Positions 24,222-33,356 are shown, counted from the first letter of the stretch. The stretch: 33,745 nucleotides of DNA from an uncultured Clostridia bacterium (GCA_944385895.1 CALWYZ010000019.1:1-33745), one strand, 5' to 3'. Notes: generated from the letters alone by a model not told the origin. Numbers and translations are program-made.

Positions 24222-26054
24222 TTATGATCGTACGATTTTCTGGCTCTGCGTGTGTGAGACATTAAGCCCTGCTATTAAAAGCGCTAAAACAGTCCAGAAA
24301 AACATATAAACTATATTATTATAAAAAATATAATCGACCATTCCCTCAATCATTATCGCAGCCAGACCCGCAATAAACGGAATAATATAAAACTTGGTGC
24401 CAAGGGTGTTGTTGTGTTTGACAGTATAGCATATATCCTTAAGTGTGTATATTATTATCAGCAGCATAAGGATAAGAGCGACAATACTCAATTCTATTGT
24501 AATCTGAATCAATGAATTATGTGAATGCTGAGCGGTGACGCCGTTTATCATATAATTTTGGTAAAAAGCGGTAAACGCCACTGTTCCGATCCCGGAACCT
24601 ACAAACCAATGATTCTCAATTATGCGCAGACACCCTTTCCAAATACTCACTCTGTAAATAACTGATCCGTCTTTCAAATATGAGCCGACGCTCATTATCC
24701 TGGTAATTATATTTTGGGGAAGCACATACGGAATAAAAGGAAGTGCAAATATAGCAACACTCAACAGCCTTTTGTCGCAGCACCATATAATTACAAATAT
24801 CGCAAATGCCACTGAAATATAGCAACCGCGTGAATATGTGAGTCCAAGATTTATGACCTGCAGCACAAGACAGCCTATAAAAAACAGCTTCTGACGGAAT
24901 CCGTCTGATAAAAGTATTGCTGCAATTATAATGCATATGGCAAGTATTATAAATTCACCATACACATTTGGATTGAGAAATGTGGCGGATATTCTGCGCA
25001 GTCCGCCCACATATTCTTCTGTATATGACCAGCCCGTACCGCCCTGACCTGAAAATCTCTGATAAATTCCCAGCAGACCTGTATATATAGTGCAGGCTGA
25101 TATTGAAAACACCAATTTTTTAAATTTTTCCTTTGTATTTATAACGACAACTACACAGAAGAAAAACAAAAGAAATACCGAATGGATCGCACCTGCTAAT
25201 ATGCTGTCGCTGCCACCATATCCGAAAAATGTATAAAAGACCGTAATCAGCAAATACAACGAACAAATGACGTATACGGCACGCAGTTTGGGAAGATGCT
25301 CCAGTTTGCAAAAAATTCTGCATAAAACTATCAGCACTGTCACACACGCCATCACCGACGCGGGCATTGTGGAAAATGCAATACCACCCAGCAGAGAAAG
25401 CGTTATAAGCAATATCGGTGATGCCGCTATTATAGGAAAAACAATAAATGCTGCAAATAAAATAAATGACAGCTTATCATTCATAAGAAAGGATGCAGCA
25501 CCTACGGCAATCCCCATAAATAACGCTGCAAACGCTGTCTTTTTCAATGAAATAACGCGATATGTTTCTGTCTTTATTCCGAAAAAGCCTAAAAATTTTC
25601 CGAGTATACGTGAATTTGAAATAACAGTTCCAATACTTGTTTTAAAACTCAACAGTATCATGCCCAGAACAATAATAAAAGCCAGACAAATCATATGGCC
25701 GATATTGCCGTAAAACCTGATAAACATCAAGATACCACTTGGTATAAGATAAAACGACAAAAGAGATATCTTTGAAGAAAAAATATATTCGGGAAAATGA
25801 CAGATAAATCTGACACAGGCGCTCTCAGAGACCATTTGAGAGAACTTACCTTCAAATATCAGTTTTCTGAATGAAACAGCAATCTTTGAATGCGAGCCAT
25901 ACTCACCGACATTTTTTGACGTAAAAAAGCCATACAGCCAGCTGCTGTGAAACGCACCTTTTACTGCATTGACTATACATAAAAACAGTCTGCCGAATAA
26001 GGAAACGCTTAAAATCTGATTTACTCTGTTCCAAAAACCACTATATGTCAGCAT
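24222..26054 (-). CDS. O-antigen ligase / polymerase-like membrane protein (Wzy_C family)
   Basis: 610 residues, about a dozen membrane helices. The C-terminal half has the Wzy_C (PF04932) pattern: RRISATFLNPNVYGEF, LGLTYSRGCYISV, then GSGIGTVAF and HSHNSLIQITIE at the large-loop and following helix. Such proteins polymerise or transfer lipid-linked glycans at the outer face of the membrane; in Gram-positives usually a surface polysaccharide or teichoic-type polymer. A long N-terminal part (about 1-100) without the usual motif is unusual. ATG at 26054, 14 nt inside the end of murJ, with AAGGAGG 6 nt upstream. The substrate cannot be told. Confidence 0.85.
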   Translation of the reverse strand: MLTYSGFWNRVNQILSVSLFGRLFLCIVNAVKGAFHSSWLYGFFTSKNVGEYGSHSKIAVSFRKLIFEGKFSQMVSESACVRFICHFPEYIFSSKISLLSFYLIPSGILMFIRFYGNIGHMICLAFIIVLGMILLSFKTSIGTVISNSRILGKFLGFFGIKTETYRVISLKKTAFAALFMGIAVGAASFLMNDKLSFILFAAFIVFPIIAASPILLITLSLLGGIAFSTMPASVMACVTVLIVLCRIFCKLEHLPKLRAVYVICSLYLLITVFYTFFGYGGSDSILAGAIHSVFLLFFFCVVVVINTKEKFKKLVFSISACTIYTGLLGIYQRFSGQGGTGWSYTEEYVGGLRRISATFLNPNVYGEFIILAICIIIAAILLSDGFRQKLFFIGCLVLQVINLGLTYSRGCYISVAFAIFVIIWCCDKRLLSVAIFALPFIPYVLPQNIITRIMSVGSYLKDGSVIYRVSIWKGCLRIIENHWFVGSGIGTVAFTAFYQNYMINGVTAQHSHNSLIQITIELSIVALILMLLIIIYTLKDICYTVKHNNTLGTKFYIIPFIAGLAAIMIEGMVDYIFYNNIVYMFFWTVLALLIAGLNVSHTQSQKIVRS

Positions 26055-27606
26055 TTCTGTCCTCCTTTCTTAAAAAGCTTTTTATATTTGAAATATTCTT
26101 GGATCTGAGAATTACCAACACAACAAAATACAGTATAACAGCAGTTATAAAAATCACTGCTATATAAATTATCTGCATTACAACAGAAACACTAAAATCG
26201 AACAAGCCGAGCAAAAATGTACACACAAAATACACAACAATTCCGCCGACTATCAGCTTTACAAGCTCAACGATAAATCCTCTATCAAATATGTTTTTTG
26301 TATATTTCATCGAAAACAGACACAAAACCGCCGTCATAAGCACACCCGAAACGACCGTTGAGACAGCAAGTCCCTTAAGCCCCATTACAGGTATAAGCAA
26401 AATTGAAAGCACAAAGTTAAGGGCTATTCCCAAAGCCGCAGCTATCATAGGCACTATAGATTTCTGCATCGAGTAAAAATATTTGTTCAGTATATCCTGC
26501 CATGACAAAAAGACCATACCAATAGAATATACCGTCAAAAGAGCTGCCACATTTAATGTATCCTGAGAAGTGAATTCACCACGTTCATAAATTATCCTTA
26601 TGACAGGAACAGAGCATGCAAAAAGAAAAACCATAATAGGCATTATTATAGCTGTGATTGTTGACAGCATGTCCTTACATATCAGTGTGGCACCTTTTGT
26701 ATCCTTGCAGGCAAAACGTCTGGACATTTCAGGAAAAAACATATTTGTAAGAGCATATGAAAAAACACCCGCGACGATAAAATATGCATTATAAGCATAA
26801 TTTACCGTTGCGACTCCGCTTTCGGATACTCCCGAACTGAGGTTTGAGGAAATGAGCTGATTTATAGGCTGTGCGAGTGCCGAAACAAAAAGCGGTAACG
26901 TCAGAATTGCCACCTTTTTGATTTCAGGAGAACTAAAATCTATTACAAAGCTGTAATTGAACTTTTTCTTTTTAAGAAAAGGTATAAGAAATAAAAACTG
27001 CAAAAACCAGCCTATACAAAATGCTACCGCAAGACCGTGTATACCGAATACTCCGTTTATAAAAACAAGATAGAGTATCATCGACAAGTTTGAAAAAAGC
27101 GAAACAAGAGCAGGTGCGATAAACTGACCATACGATTGCAAAATACCTACAAAAATGAAAGTACCGCACGCAAAGCAGATTATAGGCATTATTATACGCA
27201 TAAGATCAGATGCAAGATTCACAGCGTTTTGGTTCGTGTCAAATCCGCTGGCAACAAGCATAACAGCAGCTTTTGGGAAAGCTATACCCAGAACTGCTAT
27301 AACCGCTGAAAACAGAAGTACTATATTTAAAAAATTACTTGCAAAGCGGTTTGCGCTTTTATTGCCCTCCATTGACAGCTTTTCATTAAAAACAGGTACA
27401 AACGCTGCAGAAATAGCTGTTCCGAAAGTTACGTCAAACACAATAAGAGGTAAATTGGAAACAGCGGTAAATGCCGATGCCTCAATACCTGTGCCGTAAT
27501 TTGCAGATAGCAGTATATTTCTGGCAAGACCAAGAACCTTTGTTAAAAGTACTGCCGCTACCAGTATGATATAGACAAAAAGATTGCCTTTTTTCTTCAT
27601 ATTCAT
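26041..27606 (-). CDS. murJ: Lipid II flippase MurJ (MviN family)
   Basis: About 521 residues and 14 predicted membrane helices. Starts with the family pattern LVAAVLLTKVLGLARNILLS then YGTGIEASAF, with NLPLIVFDVTFGTAI and the FFPEMSRR loop. MurJ moves lipid II across the membrane, but in polysaccharide clusters relatives may flip other lipid-linked units; here the neighbour is a Wzy-like protein, so either is possible. Two starts fit AAGG at 27611-27614: ATG 27606 or ATG 27600. The frame to 27705 lacks an RBS. Promoter at 27632-27660; divergent from spoIIGA. Confidence 0.9.
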   Translation of the reverse strand: MNMKKKGNLFVYIILVAAVLLTKVLGLARNILLSANYGTGIEASAFTAVSNLPLIVFDVTFGTAISAAFVPVFNEKLSMEGNKSANRFASNFLNIVLLFSAVIAVLGIAFPKAAVMLVASGFDTNQNAVNLASDLMRIIMPIICFACGTFIFVGILQSYGQFIAPALVSLFSNLSMILYLVFINGVFGIHGLAVAFCIGWFLQFLFLIPFLKKKKFNYSFVIDFSSPEIKKVAILTLPLFVSALAQPINQLISSNLSSGVSESGVATVNYAYNAYFIVAGVFSYALTNMFFPEMSRRFACKDTKGATLICKDMLSTITAIIMPIMVFLFACSVPVIRIIYERGEFTSQDTLNVAALLTVYSIGMVFLSWQDILNKYFYSMQKSIVPMIAAALGIALNFVLSILLIPVMGLKGLAVSTVVSGVLMTAVLCLFSMKYTKNIFDRGFIVELVKLIVGGIVVYFVCTFLLGLFDFSVSVVMQIIYIAVIFITAVILYFVVLVILRSKNISNIKSFLRKEDRNADI

Positions 27607-27631
27607 ATATCCTTTTAAAATTACAAAAGCA

Positions 27632-27660
27632 AGTTTATCACAGATAACTAAAAATGTAAA
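27632..27660 (-). promoter_or_regulatory. murJ operon promoter
   Basis: Minus strand: TTTACA (27655-27660), 17-bp spacer, TAAACT (27632-27637). Confidence 0.45.
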
Positions 27661-27698
27661 TACCCGCGTATTAATTATTAAATATTCTTTAACAAAAA

Positions 27699-27731
27699 TT
27701 GACACAATTTTGTTATAAAAAACATTATAAT
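27699..27731 (+). promoter_or_regulatory. spoIIGA promoter with extra-long spacer (Spo0A-type)
   Basis: Perfect TTGACA (27699-27704) and perfect TATAAT (27726-27731) are separated by 21 bp instead of 17. The B. subtilis spoIIG promoter is known for a similar 22-bp spacer and needs Spo0A-P to work. A Spo0A-box-like TGTCAAT (consensus TGTCRAA) overlaps the -35 on the opposite strand, at 27698-27704. Confidence 0.6.
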
Positions 27732-27752
27732 TTCAGTATCGGAGTGATGCCG

Positions 27753-28628
27753 TTGAATCTTACAATTTATGTTGACGTGTTATTTTTGCTTAATATGATG
27801 ATCGATTATATTGTGCTATCGTCAAGCGCAATTATAAGCGGCCGGGAAACTGTAAGGCTGCGAATGCTTGCAGCATCTGCGACAGGAGCTCTGTACAGCG
27901 TAATAATATTTTTTCCACAGCTTGAGCTGCTTAATGTAATTATTTTCAAATTAATTATAAGCGTTATTATTGTTCTCATAGCTTTCAGATTTATCAATAT
28001 TTATGCGTTTGTCAAAATATTTGTAATATATTATATAATAAATTTGATTTACGGCGGCGGAATGTACGCTTTTTATCATTTCACATCGATGGGTTCAAGA
28101 ATGAACGCATCGAATGGTGTATACTACATAGACCTGCCGCTGTGGGCGGTAATTATCCTTACATTTATATTTTATTTTCTGATCAAAATCTTCACGAAAA
28201 TAACAAGTTCACGTTCCGTCAAGCAACAGATACGAAAGCTGGATATTTACTTCAGTGATACTCACGCAACAGTAAACGCGCTATTTGACACAGGTAATAC
28301 ACTTTACGATCCGATTTCTCTTTTGCCGGTCATGCTGGTAGAAGAGCAAGCGTTGAAAGGGAAAATCAGCGAAACTCTGCTAAGAGAAGTTCGTAAAAAC
28401 AATACCGATGATCTGCCGCTTATGCACCAGCTGCACCCTGAACTTAAGCTGCGTGTTGTTCCGTTTAAAGATATTACGGGAAATAAAAGCTTTGTATATG
28501 CTTTTAAGCCGGATAAGATAATAGATTGTCAAAAAAATACGGAAATTTCAAAATTGCTTGTCGGAATTGTTGCGACAAAGTTATCTGCAGATGATTCTTT
28601 CAACGCTCTGCTTCACTCAAAAGTTTAA
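27753..28628 (+). CDS. spoIIGA: Sigma-E processing peptidase SpoIIGA
   Basis: 291 residues from TTG at 27753, with GGAG (27741-27744) 8 nt upstream; the ATG at 27747 sits too close to that site. Five N-terminal membrane helices (about 5-150, starting [20 protein letters not shown]) and a cytosolic aspartyl protease-like domain with D179 in [14 protein letters not shown], the place of the catalytic Asp in Bacillus SpoIIGA. It cleaves the pro-sequence of sigma-E in the mother cell after the septum forms. sigE follows 20 nt downstream. Confidence 0.93.
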   Translation: MNLTIYVDVLFLLNMMIDYIVLSSSAIISGRETVRLRMLAASATGALYSVIIFFPQLELLNVIIFKLIISVIIVLIAFRFINIYAFVKIFVIYYIINLIYGGGMYAFYHFTSMGSRMNASNGVYYIDLPLWAVIILTFIFYFLIKIFTKITSSRSVKQQIRKLDIYFSDTHATVNALFDTGNTLYDPISLLPVMLVEEQALKGKISETLLREVRKNNTDDLPLMHQLHPELKLRVVPFKDITGNKSFVYAFKPDKIIDCQKNTEISKLLVGIVATKLSADDSFNALLHSKV

Positions 28629-28648
28629 ATAAACGGGGGAAAAGGATA

Positions 28649-29377
28649 ATGACATCAATTATTAAAAAAATCAGAGTTTTGGTAGCTCAATATCTAATAA
28701 AAAAACTGCCGTTGATTTTTGTTAAAGACAATGTCTATTATATCGGCAGCTATATGACTCTGCCCGCTCCTCTGGAAGCGGAAAAAGAGGCTCAATACAT
28801 ACGTCTTCTCGAAGAAGGAGATGTCGAAGCTCAAAGAATACTTATAGAACACAATCTAAGACTTGTAGTATATATTGCCAAACGATTTGAAAACACAGGG
28901 ATAATGCCGGATGATCTGATTTCTATCGGCAATATAGGTCTTATTAAGGCCATAAAGACATTCAAGTCCGAAAAAAACATAAAGCTTGCAACATATGCTT
29001 CAAGATGCATAGAAAACGAAATACTAATGTTTCTGAGAAAAAGCAACATTCGAAAAAATGAAATATCTCTTGATGAGCCGCTAAATATCGACTGGGACGG
29101 AAATGAACTTCTTCTTTCAGATATTTTAGGCACCGACTGCGACAGCGTTTACAAAGATCTTGAATACGATATTGAAAAGCAAATGCTTCTTCAGGCGCTT
29201 ACAAAGCTTTCCGATCGCGAAAAACAGATAATGGAAATGCGCTTCGGACTGAAAGGCAAAAAGGAAATGACTCAAAAAGAAGTCGCAGATCTTTTGGGAA
29301 TTTCTCAGTCATATATATCCAGACTTGAAAAAAAGATAATAATCAGGTTGAGAAAAGAAATAGAAAAAAGCTGCTGA
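28649..29377 (+). CDS. sigE: Sporulation sigma factor sigma-E
   Basis: Mother-cell sigma-E for early sporulation. 242 residues, very close to Bacillus SigE: a basic, hydrophobic pro-sequence of about 30 residues, then [20 protein letters not shown], region 2 ([52 protein letters not shown]), [20 protein letters not shown], and region 4 ([12 protein letters not shown] and [20 protein letters not shown]). ATG at 28649 with AAAAGGA upstream. sigG, which normally follows sigE, is absent: the next gene is on the other strand and its stop abuts the sigE stop. Confidence 0.98.
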   Translation: MTSIIKKIRVLVAQYLIKKLPLIFVKDNVYYIGSYMTLPAPLEAEKEAQYIRLLEEGDVEAQRILIEHNLRLVVYIAKRFENTGIMPDDLISIGNIGLIKAIKTFKSEKNIKLATYASRCIENEILMFLRKSNIRKNEISLDEPLNIDWDGNELLLSDILGTDCDSVYKDLEYDIEKQMLLQALTKLSDREKQIMEMRFGLKGKKEMTQKEVADLLGISQSYISRLEKKIIIRLRKEIEKSC

Positions 29378-30103
29378 TTACCGGCATGTGACAGTCATTT
29401 CTGTCGTGTAATAACCCTCTTTGCCGTTATTGTAAATCTTTTGTACGGCTGATATTACTATTTTTGAAATATATCCGTCACTATCAATATAATATGTACG
29501 GACATGCCCGGCTGAATTGCGTACAATTCCCTTAACTTTATTATAGCCCATAATGTCAGTAATTGTACTGTTTTTTAAAGTAAACTGTACAGTAACGTTT
29601 CCGTCCTGATCAGGTGTGGAATTATATTGAATATCAGTAATATGATTAGTATTGATTTTTTTATTGCTGTCAACTCGAAACAATGACAGAGTTATAAGAG
29701 GGTTTGTCTGTGGAGATATAAAGGAGTAATTTTCCTCTGTTTTGTCTGTCCATTCGTTTGTTTTCTTATCAAGACACATGACCGTATTTCCGTCACACTG
29801 ATACTGAAGGGTCATCTCGCCGTTCAAATAATCAGTTCTTGAAAAATTGACCTTTCCCTCAGATACGGTGTAATCACATTCTATCAGCGACTCGGTATGC
29901 TTGAATTCGATAGCATTATCATCGACAACAGACAACACGCTGACTGTTCCCTCTTCTCTGCTTTCGGATTTAGTCACCGCTTGCGTATATACATCTATCC
30001 CCTCCTGCATATGCTCTGTAATTTTAAGACTAGAACATGAAGATAGCAGTATAAGTACAGAAACTGATATTATAGTCCAACTTATTTTTCTCTTATAATT
30101 CAC
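29378..30103 (-). CDS. Lipoprotein, unknown (possible LolA/LppX-like fold)
   Basis: 241 residues from GTG at 30103, with GGAG (30111-30114) 7 nt upstream. Lipoprotein signal with lipobox LSSC (C23): anchored outside the membrane. The mature part is beta-rich: YTQAVTKSES, FKHTESLIECDYTVSEGKVNF, then WTDKTEENYSFISPQ and a C-terminal GYISKIVISA. The spacing of strands recalls lipoproteins of the LolA/LppX type, but I do not recognise the family. Promoter at 30145-30173. Its stop codon touches the sigE stop. No link with sporulation is shown. Confidence 0.75.
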   Translation of the reverse strand: MNYKRKISWTIISVSVLILLSSCSSLKITEHMQEGIDVYTQAVTKSESREEGTVSVLSVVDDNAIEFKHTESLIECDYTVSEGKVNFSRTDYLNGEMTLQYQCDGNTVMCLDKKTNEWTDKTEENYSFISPQTNPLITLSLFRVDSNKKINTNHITDIQYNSTPDQDGNVTVQFTLKNSTITDIMGYNKVKGIVRNSAGHVRTYYIDSDGYISKIVISAVQKIYNNGKEGYYTTEMTVTCR

Positions 30104-30144
30104 TTTATTACTCCGTTTTATTAAAAATCTATAAATACAAAGTC

Positions 30145-30173
30145 ATTATATCACTATATGGTTTTTCTTTCAA
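30145..30173 (-). promoter_or_regulatory. Lipoprotein gene promoter
   Basis: Minus strand: TTGAAA (30168-30173), 17-bp spacer, perfect TATAAT (30145-30150), about 40 bp upstream of the GTG at 30103. Confidence 0.65.
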
Positions 30174-30204
30174 CTCTCACAAATATAATTTTATAAATTA
30201 AATA

Positions 30205-30233
30205 TTGAACAACCTTAATTTTTATGTTATCAT
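30205..30233 (+). promoter_or_regulatory. Promoter of the second lipoprotein gene
   Basis: TTGAAC (30205-30210), 17-bp spacer, TATCAT (30228-30233), upstream of the start at 30257. Confidence 0.5.
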
Positions 30234-30256
30234 ATAAAAGAAAGGTTGGTTTTGCT

Positions 30257-30775
30257 ATGAAAAATAAAAGAATTATTGCTACTATTATTCTGTTAATAAC
30301 GGTGGTTTTTATATCCGGATGCAGTTCTGACAAAGTCGGGATAGATATTCTCAAGCAAAGCAAGAATTACACAGGTCCGTTTGATATGCCGTCAATCAAA
30401 CAAGTCGATGAAGGTTCAGCCCTTTGGGTTTTAGCATCACTGAATGAAAACGGATACAAGATTAAGTCGGCGTACAAGACTAAGTCAGACGACGAAAGTA
30501 TGATAGAAAGTTATAAAATAAACTGTTATGATGTGTACATAGAATTATTTTATTACAGGCCTACATCGGAGAAGCTTGCTGAAATCAAAGACACCGGTAA
30601 GTATATCATTTATAACAGCAGTGGTGATGTGCTCAAGGAATATCCTGCTTATGTGAACGGACAGTTTGTATTGTTTTTCGGTTCCGAAAAAGATTTTGAA
30701 GGAAACGACCGCAGTGAAGACAATGCCAAAGTCGCACAGCTTTTCATGGATCTGGACTGGTCATTACAACCCTGA
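30257..30775 (+). CDS. Small lipoprotein, unknown
   Basis: 172 residues from the ATG at 30257 (AAAGG about 12 nt upstream; a longer frame to 30224 has no RBS). Signal peptide with lipobox ISGC (C22), so a membrane-anchored exported protein. The mature part (SSDKVGIDILKQSKNYTGPF ...) has a helical middle (VAQLFMDLDW at the end) and FYYRPTSEKLAEIKDTG. No family recognised. Divergent from the other lipoprotein gene, with its own promoter and the terminator at 30788-30824. Confidence 0.75.
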   Translation: MKNKRIIATIILLITVVFISGCSSDKVGIDILKQSKNYTGPFDMPSIKQVDEGSALWVLASLNENGYKIKSAYKTKSDDESMIESYKINCYDVYIELFYYRPTSEKLAEIKDTGKYIIYNSSGDVLKEYPAYVNGQFVLFFGSEKDFEGNDRSEDNAKVAQLFMDLDWSLQP

Positions 30776-30787
30776 TAATTATTAATT

Positions 30788-30824
30788 AAAAAGGACAGCA
30801 CTTTCAATAGGTGCTGTCCTTTTT
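30788..30824. terminator. Bidirectional rho-independent terminator
   Basis: AAAAAGGACAGCAC (30788-30801) and GTGCTGTCCTTTTT (30811-30824): a perfect 14-bp stem with a nine-base loop. T runs occur on both strands. It ends both the small lipoprotein gene (plus) and the PAP2 gene (minus), whose stop codon lies in the loop. Confidence 0.92.
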
Positions 30825-31481
30825 CTTTAGTTTTGCATAGTAGTCACGCAAATCAAAATCAAGTATAAAATTGCTTAATTTGCCGGTTCTTTTATTTATA
30901 TAAGAATAAGCAAGTTTAACAAGTAAATACGCAATTACAGCAGCTATGGTACCGGCTAACATGCCGGCAAGAACATCGCTGGGATAATGCGCCATAAGAT
31001 AATTCCTAGACACTCCCATTGCAAGCACAAAAGCCGCTGACGGCAGAATGTATTTTTTGCCAAGCTCCAGACAAAGCGCTACAGCTCCGGCCATTGCCGC
31101 GGTAACATGTCCCGACGGAAAAGAAAAACCGCTTTCAAATGGACTGCCGACATACTCCCACCAGACGCCGAAATCATATACCACCTCAAACGGCCGCGGA
31201 CGCCTTATAGCTTCTTTAAGAATAAGGCTTGTTATAACCGCTGAGCATAAAACCGCCACAATCATGCAAACTCCAGCTTTTCGGGTTTTAGAAAAGCAGA
31301 TCAGTATAACTGCCAAAAGTAAAATAATTATTCCCTTCTCACCCACAAGCGTTATGATTTTCATGACCGGCGTCAGTACAACACCAACTGATTGGGCAAG
31401 TATATGCATAAAAGACAGAATTGCATAATCAAAATCAGCAAATACGGTATTGACCCAATTTGCAATAAAACTTAAATCCAT
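30804..31481 (-). CDS. PAP2-family membrane phosphatase
   Basis: 225 residues from the ATG at 31481 (GGG about 6 nt upstream). Lipid-phosphate phosphatase with several helices and all three PAP2 motifs: LKEAIRRPRPF, FPSGHVTA, and SRNYLMAHYPSDVLAG. Members act on undecaprenyl pyrophosphate or phosphatidate-type lipids at the outer face of the membrane. Recycling of the wall carrier lipid is the likeliest role but not proven. Follows the CPBP gene by 23 nt: two-gene operon. Confidence 0.88.
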   Translation of the reverse strand: MDLSFIANWVNTVFADFDYAILSFMHILAQSVGVVLTPVMKIITLVGEKGIIILLLAVILICFSKTRKAGVCMIVAVLCSAVITSLILKEAIRRPRPFEVVYDFGVWWEYVGSPFESGFSFPSGHVTAAMAGAVALCLELGKKYILPSAAFVLAMGVSRNYLMAHYPSDVLAGMLAGTIAAVIAYLLVKLAYSYINKRTGKLSNFILDFDLRDYYAKLKKKDSTY

Positions 31482-31504
31482 TTTCAACCCGCTTTCCGTA
31501 TTAA

Positions 31505-32506
31505 TTACATAGGATCAGTATCCGCTGTGCTGCTAATCTCAACGACCTCATGACTGTTAGGCTTTATAATCATCAGTATACCCAACGCTGCAAATAGAAC
31601 CAGAGTTACAAACAGACCGCCCTCAGGTCCGAAATTTCCGCCGTTCAACCGGTCCATTCCGTCTACTGTATTGAAATTAAAAATACTTGTACCCGGTGAT
31701 ATACCGCTGACATTAAAACCCAATACTGATCCCTGTGCAAAGTTCCAGGAAGCATGAAGAGCTCCGATTCCCCAGATATTTCCGCGTTTTAGCACATACA
31801 CCCCTGCAAACAGACCAAATAGGAATATATTTAAAAGCCCCAATAATGTTATTCCGCTATTAGCACCATGCGAAAGAGAAAACAGCATAGAGCTCATTAT
31901 CAGAGAATATATCAGCGTTGTGTTTTTTGCAGAACTGACCATGAAAAAGCCGTGTATAAGCGTCTCTTCTGCCATACCTTGTATCATATATCCGATCAGA
32001 TATAAGACAGCTGTCGTCAGAGCGGATTTTGAAAAGCCTGAATATGTGACAGTATTGCTAAACACGCATAACGCCGCAACTATTGCCATCATAATCAAGC
32101 CGGCAACAAATCCTACAACATATTCTGAAACGGCTCTCCTTTTTCTAAATCCCATACTGCCGATTGTACGTTTTTCTATAAATTTGCAATATATAATCGG
32201 GACAACAAGCATAACAGCGCTGAAAAACAGTGTTAAGATATTTACCCATTCAGGCATGTTTGTAAGCAACTCATAGACCTTACTCATAACATCAGAATAG
32301 TCTGCAGAATTGCTCATAATCAGCTGTAAAATTTCTCTGTCACTGAACAGCAGATAAAATGACACCGGTGTAAAAAGTATTTGAATAACGACATCAATAA
32401 CCAGCATCATCACAAAATATACAAGCAACAATTTAAAAGGAGAATAGCTTTTACCCTGTTGGCGTGATTCTACAATCATTTTATTTTCATTCAAACTATT
32501 AAACAT
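31505..32506 (-). CDS. CPBP-family intramembrane metalloprotease
   Basis: 333 residues with about eight helices. Abi/CPBP (Rce1-like) motifs: EETLIHGFF (glutamate pair), FSLSHGAN, and GALHASWNFAQG (His, Asn). These enzymes cleave within membranes; in bacteria they process lipoproteins, peptides or immunity-related substrates. ATG at 32506 with AAGGTG close upstream and promoter at 32528-32556. First gene of an operon with the PAP2 phosphatase. No bacteriocin genes nearby. Confidence 0.87.
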   Translation of the reverse strand: MFNSLNENKMIVESRQQGKSYSPFKLLLVYFVMMLVIDVVIQILFTPVSFYLLFSDREILQLIMSNSADYSDVMSKVYELLTNMPEWVNILTLFFSAVMLVVPIIYCKFIEKRTIGSMGFRKRRAVSEYVVGFVAGLIMMAIVAALCVFSNTVTYSGFSKSALTTAVLYLIGYMIQGMAEETLIHGFFMVSSAKNTTLIYSLIMSSMLFSLSHGANSGITLLGLLNIFLFGLFAGVYVLKRGNIWGIGALHASWNFAQGSVLGFNVSGISPGTSIFNFNTVDGMDRLNGGNFGPEGGLFVTLVLFAALGILMIIKPNSHEVVEISSTADTDPM

Positions 32507-32527
32507 ACAGCACCTTCTTACCGTAAC

Positions 32528-32556
32528 AGTATATTTAACTGTATAGCATATGTCAA
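32528..32556 (-). promoter_or_regulatory. CPBP-PAP2 operon promoter
   Basis: Minus strand: perfect TTGACA (32551-32556), 17-bp spacer, TATACT (32528-32533), just upstream of the start at 32506. Confidence 0.7.
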
Positions 32557-32563
32557 GCTGATA

Positions 32564-32593
32564 TTGATTTTTTTACATTATTTGATATATAAT
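32564..32593 (+). promoter_or_regulatory. Candidate promoter of the DNA glycosylase gene
   Basis: TTGATT (32564-32569), 18-bp spacer, TATAAT (32588-32593), about 35 bp upstream of the start at 32628. Confidence 0.45.
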
Positions 32594-32627
32594 TATAGTA
32601 ATTATTATTTTAACGGGAATGATGATT

Positions 32628-33116
32628 ATGAGAGCTATTCATACAATAGATCCTATATTTGACACCGACTCTTCTATTCTTATTTTAGGAAGCTTTCCGT
32701 CTGTTAAATCCAGACAGGCCTGCTTTTATTACCACCATCCGCAAAACAGATTTTGGAAAGTTGTTTCTTCTGTCTTAGGACAAACCACTCCTTTAACCAT
32801 AGAGCAAAAGAAAGAATTTTTACATAGAAATCACATAGCCTTATGGGATGTAATCAAAAGCTGTAAAATAGAGAATTCAAGTGACAGCAGTATAAAAGAT
32901 GTTCAGCCAAATGATTTAAGCTTGATTTTAAACAACGCTGATATAAAAATGATATTTACAAATGGCAGCAAAGCCGGAGATCTTTATAAGAGGCTTTGCC
33001 AAAACAAAACAGGTATGCATACAATTACGCTGCCGTCAACCAGTCCGGCTAATGCCAGATTTTCTGAAAATAAACTTATTGATAAATGGATAATAATAAA
33101 AGATTTTATTTTTTAA
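32628..33116 (+). CDS. DNA-deoxyinosine glycosylase (UDG superfamily family 6)
   Basis: Removes hypoxanthine, the deamination product of adenine, from DNA. 162 residues from the ATG at 32628: GGGA (32615-32618) is 9 nt upstream, while the ATGs at 32619 and 32622 lie too close. Family marks: LILGSFPSVKSRQACFYYHH (UDG motif 1 region), HPQNRFW, ALWDVIKSC, and the final LPSTSPANARFS. Stands alone, divergent from the CPBP-PAP2 operon. No terminator seen before the tRNA genes. Confidence 0.9.
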   Translation: MRAIHTIDPIFDTDSSILILGSFPSVKSRQACFYYHHPQNRFWKVVSSVLGQTTPLTIEQKKEFLHRNHIALWDVIKSCKIENSSDSSIKDVQPNDLSLILNNADIKMIFTNGSKAGDLYKRLCQNKTGMHTITLPSTSPANARFSENKLIDKWIIIKDFIF

Positions 33117-33126
33117 CACCTAGGTC

Positions 33127-33155
33127 TTGACAACAATATCAAGTTATGCTAACAT
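33127..33155 (+). promoter_or_regulatory. Promoter of the tRNA cluster
   Basis: Perfect TTGACA (33127-33132), 17-bp spacer, TAACAT (33150-33155), 22 bp upstream of tRNA-Gly. Confidence 0.65.
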
Positions 33156-33177
33156 AATTAAGCGACAAGTGAAACAT

Positions 33178-33251
33178 GCGGGTGTGGTTCAATGGTAGAA
33201 CTCCAGCCTTCCAAGCTGATAACGTGGGTTCGATTCCCATCACCCGCTCCA
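33178..33251 (+). tRNA. tRNA-Gly (TCC)
   Basis: Cloverleaf with acceptor stem GCGGGTG/CACCCGC, anticodon loop CTTCCAA (anticodon TCC at 33210-33212), T-loop GGTTCGATTCC, and encoded CCA. First of six tRNAs. One mismatch at the base of the anticodon stem. Confidence 0.95.
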
Positions 33252-33258
33252 TTTTTTT

Positions 33259-33335
<77 letters not shown>

Positions 33336-33356
33336 CTTTATCGCATGGCTTTATAT

